Below are positions 56,669 through 64,000 of a stretch of DNA of 64,000 nt, piece by piece. Below the pieces are notes generated by a model. That model had not been told where the DNA came from. It worked only from the letters and a program-made list of their open reading frames with translations, and made no database searches. The translations under genes were made by a program, and so were the position numbers. Origin of the DNA: Chrysopilus asiliformis (taxonomy: Eukaryota; Arthropoda; Insecta; Diptera; Rhagionidae); NCBI GenBank assembly GCA_964034945.1, contig OZ035960.1, forward strand, positions 86,366,148 through 86,430,147, written 5' to 3'. Position 1 is the stretch's first letter, and each line of letters begins with the position of its first letter.

Positions 56669-58217
56669 CATCATCGCAGTGATGCTATGTACCTTTAGTG
56701 ACATTCCCCTTTCCAAATGACGAAATTCCCCTTTTTCCCCTTTTTCAATGACGAAATTCCCCTCATTTTCCCCCTATAAAAACAACGAATTTTAAATAAA
56801 GAATTCATTTATTAAAACCAAAAATTATTGTCATTTGGACTCATGTTAAAGTCTTTTAAGAGAAAAAAGCACAAATTAGGAAATAATTTTATATTTTGTA
56901 AAGCTTTAACAAAATACTCGTTAATTGTATTCCCGATAACAACGTCACGGGTCTCCAACCAAACGTCAAATGAAAAGAAGCCGGGATTCACAATTGGATA
57001 ATAATCAAAGCAAGCCACAAATGTATAAATCAAGGTACCGCATAGTAATCGTTCCTATAAAATATGGATATTTCCTATAAAATATGGGAATATTTTGTCG
57101 TAGCCAGTCTAACATATACAATAATCTCCCCCATGTAACACGTTGGAGTCTTTACCATGATTTTGGGAATCGTTACACAAAAAAAAAAAAGAAAACGACC
57201 ACTTTTTTGTTGGAATGTGTCCTAAAAAATTTGGGAGCTGTTACAACATTATTATAGGAATGACTCTTATATTTGGCCACTATGCCGTTTTTCCCATAAA
57301 TATGGGACTGAAGCATGGGATTTTGGTGGAACGGTTCCTATATGTTTTTTAAGTGTAGTTCCTTTGCTTTTGAGCTTAAAATGATCCTGTCCTCCTTAAA
57401 TTCGGTAAAAAAAATGTTCTATATTTTGAATTAAAAAAATATAAAAATATCAAAAAATGGAAAAAACGAAATCAAGTCGCGACTGGAACTCGATTTTTGT
57501 ATTCCGGGCACTTTGCCACTGGTCCATGCATTCTTCTGGTGAATATTGGGCGAAATTAGTACATTACGCCAAATTTTAAAAATGACAAAGAAATTACCGA
57601 TTTAATTGATTTTTACATAATTTAAACAAAGCACTTCTGCTGATTTGCAATTTAAAATATTTCTATTGAAAATATATTTAAGAAATCCGAAAAACGAACA
57701 AAAAATATGTGTCAATAAACTTTCATGGAAACTGTTTTTCATCAAAGTCTTTTAAAGTAGTTTAAAGTAATTACTTAGAAAAACATGAGAAATGGTACTT
57801 TTTAATGTGCTTTTTTCAAAGCGGTTAAAAAGTACCTACACTGAAAAATCGGTTAAACGTACATTCCAAAGTCATCTTAAAGTGTTTTCGTTTAAAAGAT
57901 TGGTGTGTACTTTACAATTGCAATAAGATCATTACATATGAAGTGGCAAATGCATTAATAAGGGCATTTCCTTCACTCTTTACCTTTGCCTAAGCTTGGA
58001 ATTGGATTGTAATTGTTTTTAAGTATTTGTACTTCTACTTTTCCGTAATTTTTTAAAAGTATTTCGGATTTAGTTGAAAGGCGAAGAGTTTCCCCTCGTT
58101 GTAAATCGTTTCCCCTCGTTTTGAAGCGTTTTCCCCTTTTCCCCTATTAACAATTTTTGTAGTAAAATTCCCCGCAAAAAGGGGAATTCCCCTCGATATA
58201 GCATCACTGCATCATCG
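56669..58217. mobile_element. hAT element, 1533 bp, with perfect 8-bp TSD
   Basis: CAGTGATGCTATGTACC at 56677 and GGGGAATTCCCCTCGATATA then GCATCACTG ending at 58209 give the inverted ends CAGTGATGCTAT. CATCATCG occurs immediately on both sides. Subterminal TTCCCC/GGGGAA motifs are abundant. Repeated CCTATAAAATATGG-type sequences at 57050-57340 may mark a further decayed insert. No transposase ORF was recognised. Confidence 0.88.
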
Positions 58218-58524
58218 GTATAGATTGCTGTCACGGCCTCTGCTGTTGATGGATTGCAACGTAAAAACCTTACAAATGTTGTAATTGATCCATGGTTCGC
58301 AATCCATGTAAAACTGTAGGTGCGACGGAGGGAAGAAATTGTTATGAAACCTCAATTGAGGATGCCCAGGCTCTTCGAGAGCTGTAGCGTCGATGATGAT
58401 GATAGTTTGTGATATTCGAACGTAATAATGGAAATATATTTACGTCATTCAATGCTAACATAGGGCTCGATATTGACCGTGCAGTTGACAGAATTTCGGA
58501 TCCCCAAGCCTGAGATTCAGTTGA

Positions 58525-59627
58525 TTGTACAAGACCGACATTCGACCGAGAGTTGAGTACAATTCGCTCATTTGTGCTGGAGCCCCAAAAACTGTCCTGC
58601 AACTAGGGATGCAACATCGTTCATAAAAAATGTTTTTTTAAGGCGACATCGATGTCAAAAAACATCGTCCTGAAAACATCGATAAAAATCCGTTAGTTTT
58701 CGAGATATTCGCAAAAAACTAATTTTTTTGAAATACCGGCATATCTTCATAACGGCTTGAGATACAGAGTTCTAGAAAAAAAACATAAATGTAGTAAATT
58801 TTATTGTCTCCAAGTTTTGTAATACATAAGACTACTAGAAAATGATTCGTTTCGGAATAAATCGCAAAAAACCGCATAGTTTTTAAAAAGACGTCGTTTT
58901 GACTACTTCCGGTTAATGGATTTCCACATCAGGACCGAATTTCTCTGTAAAATTTCATGGCTCTTTTGCGAAATCTTGTAGAAAGACTGACAGACCAAAG
59001 AAAATTGATACCAAAGAAAATTTAAACAAATCTTTAAGTAGAGTGGCTATATTAAATCTATCTAAAAACTAGTCCCTCTAGTCTTAAAATTAGTTTATTT
59101 ACTAATTTTATGAAGAGTAATGTTCTAACATCGTGGATAACAACATCGATACCTCGATATATCGGCCTGTTCAACATCGAGATTAAAACTCGATATTTTT
59201 CAACGATACCTCGATGTTTTGCAAACATCGAGGTATCGTTGGCATCCCTACCTGCAACTGCTGGACCGAATTCAAAAACCTGCGATCCGACTGATTGGAG
59301 ACAAGTCTTTGACAGATTCATTACCGTCTCTCGAGCATTGTCGCTCTGTTGGGGTAATCAACATATTCTATAGACATTTCCATGGGAAATGTTCCACCGA
59401 AATTTCCCAACTTATTCCTCCACGGTATGTTTTCCTTAGAACCTATCGTGCAATCCTTCCTTGAGCCTCCCCGTTTTCGTACAGTAAAGTTTAGGAATTC
59501 CTTCATTCCGCGATTAACAAGACTTTGGAATAATTTACCATTCGGTGTGTTCCCTCCAGACTATAACCTGCAGAAGTTCAAGGAGAACATAAACCAACAT
59601 CTCCTTTTGTCCTTCCGACCATCCTAA
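58525..59627 (+). pseudogene. LINE reverse transcriptase C-terminal region, interrupted by a hAT element
   Basis: From 58525: LYKTDIRPRVEYNSLICAG, then APKTVLQ, interrupted at 58604-59258, resuming LLDRIQKPAIRLIGDKSL, LEHCRSVGVINIFYRHFHG and STEISQLIPP. After a frame change near 59450: RFRTVKFRNSFIPRLTRLW, NNLPFGVFPPDYNLQKFKEN. This is the thumb/C-terminal signature (R-x-x-[ML]-E-Y-x-S, L-D-x-[IV]-Q, S-F-x-P-R, W-N-x-L-P) of a non-LTR reverse transcriptase, Jockey/CR1/RTE-like. The catalytic YADD part is absent. It is 5'-truncated, as most LINE copies are, and shifted in frame. Confidence 0.8.
58596..59258. mobile_element. hAT element, 647 bp, inserted in the LINE
   Basis: TAGGGATGCAACATCG at 58604 and CGTTGGCATCCCTA ending at 59250, with CCTGCAAC on both sides as a perfect 8-bp TSD. 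Removing the element and one TSD restores the reverse-transcriptase frame exactly. The right subterminal region repeats ACATCGAGGTATCG-type motifs many times. TAGGGATG ends are typical of one hAT group. Confidence 0.9.
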
Positions 59628-60920
59628 GCTGTGCTTCGGCATTAAAGGTTCTTCCCCTAAACTCTGGCTGAAACTATAAAAAAATGTCTTTAACTTTTCC
59701 CTTTTTTTGCACATATATAGGGATTTCTAGTTTATTTGTGTATATCTTATAAACAATATGCATAAGTTGGCTTTTCTTTTGATCCTTTTGATCCTTTTTT
59801 GTAATTTTTAAAGAAAAACTTGTGGACTTAAAAATCGCTCTAAATACTTCGCACTGTTTTTTAGAGGTCGATGACTATGAATATGATATTGAAACTTCAA
59901 AATTCGAAACAGAAGTCCTGAAGGGAAAAGTGATTTTTTTTTAAGTTTTTAAGTTATTTCTAGGTTTTTTTAGTGCGAAAAAACTTAAATCCCGGTAACG
60001 AGGGGTGTGCAAAGTAGTCTTCCACATATAGGCGCGATATAAAATGATAGGAAAAATTTAGATATATACACGCAAAGTTTTAAAGTGTTAATTTGACAGA
60101 TTTTTTACCTGATATGACTCACAATTTTTTGCTTAATTGATTATGTTTTTTTATTTTTTTATTCTTATTTTAGTCGGTAAATTTAAAATCGAATTTTAAA
60201 GCCAGATACATTCCAAATTATTATTTTTTTATTTTCTGACATTACTCTTACCAGAAAATCGTCTGTAGTCGGAGTTGACGTTATCTATAGTGCCATTAAA
60301 AGCAATTCGTCTATGATAAATTGATGGCATCCACAAAACTTGTGTAAGAAATAGTTAAACGGATAGAAAACCAAAGAAAAAAGAAATATAAAAAGACACA
60401 TTAAATTAATAATATGAACATACGATTTAAAAATGGATATTATTCCATGTGCCTTGGACCGATCTTTCGCCTAATAAATATGTAGAGATGATAGGTACAA
60501 GATAAAATGTCCGAAAAACAAGATCTTTATCCGCGATAAGCAATCATTTTAAGATATAAATTTCGACATAAAAAATAAAGAGTGATGGGGCGGTATGTTC
60601 TTTGTCCTTTTTTATTAGATTTTGTTTGGTTTTGGTTCCAATTTTTTGGTTAATTCAAAAGATGGATAAAACTAACAATTTATTATTATTTTCGAAATAG
60701 AAGAAGTAAAAAGATTTTATTTGAAATTTTTCAATAATTTAAACAAATATTCATATTATTCGGCTTATTTCATTTATGAAAACGCGTATGAAATGCACGC
60801 ATATACAGAATCATGTGTCTTTAGTATTTCGAGTAACTATAAAAATGTTATTTTTAAGCAATAACAATTTTTAGTTGTTTGAGTGAGTACTTTTTTTTTA
60901 TTCCTAACATAATTTTAATA
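59628..60920. other. LINE 3' tail then AT-rich DNA; Helitron-like fragment at 59870-60012
   Basis: The first about 60 bases finish in an A-rich stretch (CTATAAAAAAATG), plausibly the LINE 3' end. AACTTCAAAATTCGAAACAG at 59887 and CCGGTAACGAGGGGTGTGC near 60000 repeat pieces of the 33395-34122 block. No gene. Confidence 0.45.
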
Positions 60921-60924
60921 CGAT

Positions 60925-61045
60925 TTGGATGTGATTGTGGATTAGTGGTAAAGCATTTAGCCGGAACGCTGAAGGACTTTGATTCAAGCCCAATTGGTGA
61001 CATATTGACTCTGTCTGCCCTATACGCAACTCGAATTACGTAGTA
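60925..61045 (-). mobile_element. possible tRNA-derived SINE or decayed tRNA-like sequence
   Basis: On the plus strand GTGGATTAGTGGTAAAGCAT resembles an A box region and GACTTTGATTCAAGCCCAAT about 40 bases later resembles a B box. Spacing suits a tRNA head. Arms do not pair well enough for an intact tRNA. The strand assignment is tentative (the boxes read on the plus strand; an overlapping minus-strand ORF is ignored). Confidence 0.35.
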
Positions 61046-61084
61046 CGAAAAAAACACCATGATTTAAGTAATAATAGTATTTGT

Positions 61085-61282
61085 TTGACATCAGAAGCAG
61101 TACTGAGCTAAAAGTTATCTGATTTGAGCAGCACATGATGTTCTTCTGCAATATTCAAGTTTCGGAAAAATATGTCAAAAATGATATTTTTTTAAATATC
61201 TGATGAACCGTTAGAGATACGTAAAAATCGTGAAAGCAAAAAATGTAAGAAATATTTCCTTTACATTACTCGGTACCTAATC
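61085..61282. mobile_element. Helentron-like family 2 fragment, interrupted by PIF/Harbinger
   Basis: CTTCTGCAATATTCAAGTTT, GAACCGTTAGAGATACGTAA and AAAATCGTGAAAGC match 18613-18720. The copy may resume after 61993 as AGCCCCGAGAACCATTG. Confidence 0.55.
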
Positions 61283-61993
61283 TAAAGGCGTGTGTCGACA
61301 TGCAAGTAACTTCTGCAAGTTCTTCTGGAAGTCCATGATTCGGTGTTTCCACTACAGCGGAAATTTTTGGAAGTTTACTTGGAGAAGTCAAGTAAGCAAC
61401 TTGCAGAAGTTTTTTGGAGCTGCTTGTTGGAAGAACTTCCATAAGTTTTTACACATGATTCGAAAAAAATGTCGTGCGCGAAAATAAGAGCGGCAGCAGC
61501 CATTGCACTGTACATTTTAAGGAAAAATGAAAGTGTAAAATTAAAAAATAAACATAAATGTATACGAAAAATAAGTGTTTTGTTTCAGAAGGGTTCAAGA
61601 AACCCTTCTAAAACAACTGCGACTAGAAGATCCAAGTCAGATCAAAAATTTCCTCAGAAGGTCCTATGATGATTTTGAAATCCTTCTATCAATCATAGGA
61701 CCAACCATTCAAAAGCAGGACACAAAAATAAGATCTGCAATATAACCAAGAAATCGTCTTTTAGTGACACACAATAATAAATGTCAAATAAAAACTTCTG
61801 CAAAATCCTGAAAACTTCCAGAATTTGGCAAGTGCTGCGTGTCACTTGTGGAAGAAAGAAATTGTTGTTTACACTTGCCACTTTCAACTTCTGGAAGTTC
61901 ACTTGCAGTTAGTGTTTCCACTAGAAAAACACCCAGAAATCTCTGATAGAAGCGACTTCTACAAATAAACTTGCATGTGGACACATGCCTTAA
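61283..61993 (+). mobile_element. PIF/Harbinger element, 705 bp, internally deleted
   Basis: AGGCGTGTGTCGACATGCAA at 61286 and TTGCATGTGGACACATGCCT ending at 61990 are inverted with two mismatches. TAA flanks both sides. Subterminal ACTTGCAGAAGT/ACTTCTGCAAGT motifs are repeated. A transposase N-terminal fragment lies inside. Confidence 0.88.
61469..61770 (+). pseudogene. Harbinger transposase N-terminal fragment, frameshifted
   Basis: The first frame starts at ATG 61469 (basic KLKNKHKCIRK). From 61587 the adjacent frame reads LLKQLRLEDPSQIKNFLRR and SYDDFEILLSIIGPTIQKQD then TKIRSAI, a stop at 61743, and PRNRLLVTL beyond it. This is the canonical block before the DDE core of PIF/Harbinger transposases (L-x-x-E/Q-L-R-L-E-D, N-F-L-R, L-L-x-x-I-x-P, K-x-D-T-x-x-R). 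A frameshift and a stop, and loss of the catalytic domain, make it non-functional. An acceptor-like TTTTGTTTCAG at 61588 leaves a spliced reading possible. Confidence 0.8.
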
Positions 61994-62030
61994 AGCCCCG
62001 AGAACCATTGCTTCATATTTCAGGAACGCA

Positions 62031-62297
62031 AGAAATAATTTTTTTTATGCAGCCTTCGTATTGTAATTAATGCAAACAATTTTGTTTGAGATAAATATAA
62101 TATTCTTGTTAGAACCAAAATTTTGTTTGCCACAAACAAAAATCGTTCACCAACAATATAATTATGTTTATCGCCCTTTATTCCCCTAAACATAATTATA
62201 TCGGTGGTACACGAATTTTGTTTGGGACAAAAATTTATCTCAAACAAAATATTTTTGCACTAATTATAATATGATGTCTGCATCAAAAATTATTTCT
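62031..62297. mobile_element. foldback MITE, 267 bp
   Basis: AGAAATAATTTTTTTTATGC then AGCC at the left is inverted at the right as CTGCATCAAAAATTATTTCT. GAGATAAATATAATATTC and CAAACAAAAT elements pair further in. CATAATTATA occurs on both sides of the centre. A single arm is at 26150-26260. Confidence 0.68.
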
Positions 62298-62778
62298 TTC
62301 TGTGCGTATTTGATTCCAATATTAAAAGTTTTTTCCCAATCTTTTTCAGATAATACCCCAATGAAGACAATGAAGACTTCTTGATTGTTTTAATTTCTTT
62401 TTGCGAAATATGGTATTAAACAAGAAGAGGAACTGCGCTGCAGGCATACGAAACAACAAATTTTGCCATGGGGCCCAAGCGATTGAAATAAGTAAGTAAA
62501 TAGTATTACAATTCCAAAAGTCGAAATTATTAGCAAACACCTAAAAAATGAACGAAATGCGCCGCAGGCAAAATATTTCCGGAACGATTGCTTGTGAGAC
62601 GAAAATATTTCGAAAAAATGATATGTGGGCGAAAACAGTTGAACACACAGTTCATGTAATTTTCGGGACTAAAGTGTCTTGTATCGGTACGGTAATCAGA
62701 TTTATTTTTGCAGAGTCAAAGGACCATTTTCTTTCTTCATGTTGTGAGTTCAGCATCTCTAAATTTTGATGTAGGGCT
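62298..62778. other. no gene supported
   Basis: Two ORFs of 64 and 73 residues on opposite strands carry no recognised domain. Confidence 0.35.
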
Positions 62779-63522
62779 GACCGGGGTTAGTTGGCTATAG
62801 GGGTAAGTAGACTCATTGCGGTTAAGTCAATCACGGTTGAAAACAAACCTGCGTGAATTGGACTGTTTATTCAGTCGACTGACAGCTATCAGTGAACCAA
62901 TGTCGTTAGACCACAGTGCTCTTGGAACGAACTGTGAGGGGAAAAAACGAAATTTCAAGCGTGTGAGTAATATTTTTTCTTGTTAATTAAATTGTTTTGT
63001 AGCTTACACTTTCATTGTATTGAACTCGTCAGTGATTTCAAGTGAAAATTTATGTATGAGTTAACAAGTTCGTGAAGCATTTTCTGACCCATACTTTTTC
63101 ATTTTTTTTTCACGAGTGTGTTAAAAATAAAATGGCGGCTTGGTGCTAGTTGACTCACAGTATACTGGGGTTAAATGACTCGATATGAATTACCTATATT
63201 TTTTTGTTAATTAATTTTATTTTTTTAAATTAGATGAAATTTACACCCCGATTGCGAGTGTCGTGTCGTTTTCGACAAGAGTCGTTTTACGTGTTGTTGT
63301 TAGTGTTTTTCTACCAATAACAACATGTAAAACGACTCTTGTCGAAAACGACACGACACTCACAATCGGGGTGTTAATTTATGTTAATCTGAAATGTTAT
63401 TAATTTTTTAAAGAATAAATTTTTTCAGAATTATCATAGTTTTTTAATATGTTCCAACACATTTTCCTCATAAAAAGTATAGAGTCAAATAACCCCGTTC
63501 ACAGAGTCAACAAGCCCCAGAC
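62779..63522. mobile_element. MITE-like element with repeated GGGGTTAGTTGACTC motif
   Basis: GACCGGGGTTAGTTGGCTAT and AGGGGTAAGTAGACTC at the left resemble the inverse of AGAGTCAAATAACCCCGTTC and GAGTCAACAAGCCCCAGAC at the right. Further copies of the motif occur at 63150-63180 and just outside at 63525-63540. The TSD is unclear. A small foldback is nested inside. Confidence 0.5.
63243..63374. mobile_element. 132-bp nearly perfect palindrome
   Basis: ACACCCCGATTGCGAGTGTC through CGACAAGAGTCGTTTTACGT is repeated inversely with one or two mismatches around the loop TTAGTGTTTTTCTACCAATA. Arms are about 60 bp. Confidence 0.8.
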
Positions 63523-63757
63523 ACGGGGTTAGTCGACTCATCGATCAACTTTTTTTAAAATGAAAAAAAATATTTGAAACACTTATAATTAGTCAAAATA
63601 AAAGATTGACTAAGAAACACAATTGAATAAACCAACCAAAAACGTCTTTACTACATCTGAAACAATTACAGTAAAACTTTTATAAAGTAGATTATAAAAA
63701 GTGGGTCTACTAGCCCCTACCCACAAACAAGTATATTCAGATAACCAATGCCCATAG
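63523..63757. other. no gene seen
   Basis: AT-rich stretch between two inverted-repeat elements. The 92-residue minus-strand ORF at 63610-63888 runs into the terminal foldback and has no recognised domain. Confidence 0.35.
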
Positions 63758-64000
63758 TAGCAGCTGTACCCATTTTTAGCTCGTAGCCGACAGTCGTAGC
63801 TGACAAAACGAAATGAGAAAATGCCGAAACCAACCGACTGCGATCGTTTGCTAGATATCCTCTTCCCTTTCTGCCTTTCGGCGATCAAATAGAATGTTTC
63901 ACGATCGTAGTCATCGCAGCCGGTTGGTTTCGGTATTTTCTTATTGCGTTTTGTCAGCTACGACTGTCGGCTATGAGCTAAAAATGGGTACAGCTGCTAC
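63758..64000. mobile_element. foldback MITE running to the window end
   Basis: GTAGCAGCTGTACCCATTTT then TAGCTCGTAGCCGACAGTCG at the left is inverted at the right edge, ending GGGTACAGCTGCTAC at base 64000. Arms are about 88 bp with a few mismatches, with a loop of about 65 bp. The palindrome closes at or within a few bases of the window end, so outer boundary and TSD cannot be checked. Confidence 0.75.

Larger units (their letters stand above)
55825..58410 (+). mobile_element. tRNA-derived SINE interrupted by PIF/Harbinger and hAT elements
   Basis: Removing the two inserts joins CTACTTGACCTG to TATTCCGGAGGTCGGTGGTT and then CAATTCCCGAC. GACCT...AGGTC forms an anticodon-arm-like stem, and GGTGGTTCAATTCCC is a good pol III B box. 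The body continues through GTTGCCGCTTGGTGTTAACG to GCCCAGGCTCTTCGAGAGCT and ends in a (GAT)n tail at about 58392-58408. Own length is about 330 bp. The A box is degenerate and the 5' end uncertain. Confidence 0.6.

Noticed and set aside
60925..61045. An intact tRNA gene
   Set aside because: A- and B-box-like segments are present, but acceptor and other stems do not pair; kept only as tRNA-like/SINE sequence.

Overview
The window looks like gene-poor, AT-rich nuclear DNA from an insect, most likely a fly (Diptera). The main reason is a repeat family present in about eight clear copies. It has Helentron/DINE-1 ('mini-me') architecture: a T-tract followed by TATACCCGTATGGTGA, an internal (GTCY)n tetranucleotide microsatellite, an inverted copy of the 5' motif near the 3' end, and a short terminal hairpin. 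Elements of this design are best known from Drosophila and other Diptera. The species cannot be named from the sequence. No intact protein-coding gene, rRNA or tRNA gene, or CRISPR array was found. Almost every long ORF is a chance ORF or a reading of a repeat.

Layout. 0-5 kb: end of a hAT-like element, a 385-bp near-perfect palindrome, an 821-bp hAT MITE with perfect 8-bp TSDs and an internal 21-bp tandem array. 5.4-10.1 kb: a hAT element, an old Helentron split by a younger one, and a pogo/Tigger-like element carrying three Helentron copies. 11.7-19.1 kb: a TA-flanked MITE, an unidentified two-exon coding candidate (minus strand, about 12.3-12.6 kb), a TTAA-flanked piggyBac-like MITE, more Helentrons, a PIF/Harbinger element with a transposase stub, and a Tc1/mariner deletion derivative. 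19-28 kb: mostly unique AT-rich DNA with a pogo-like MITE, a 750-bp foldback and a second 553-bp Tc1/mariner copy. 28.2-29.5 kb: a three-level nest (foldback, hAT, piggyBac-like MITE). 30-36 kb: Helentrons, a Helitron-like block with about 120-bp internal repeats, and a 14-bp minisatellite. 37-40 kb: MITEs, tandem foldbacks and another three-level nest. 42-47.5 kb: small MITEs, a decayed coding segment on the minus strand (about 44.0-44.5 kb), and a family inserted into itself. 49-55 kb: hAT-like and piggyBac-like MITEs, a third Tc1/mariner copy that keeps the transposase start, a LINE tail on the minus strand and a CAGCC-ended MITE. 55.8-59.7 kb: a tRNA-derived SINE interrupted by a PIF/Harbinger and a hAT element, then a LINE reverse-transcriptase tail interrupted by another hAT. 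60.9-64 kb: tRNA-like sequence, another PIF/Harbinger with a transposase stub, foldbacks, and an inverted repeat running to the window end.

No genes here work together as a pathway. What the sequence records is serial transposition: insertion sites are often readable to the base from TSDs, and nests give relative ages. Most cut-and-paste elements are internally deleted, and several retain only the N-terminus of a transposase, so they would depend on full-length copies elsewhere. I did not find an undescribed functional system. The two coding candidates at 12.3 and 44.0 kb are the only places where a host gene piece might hide.
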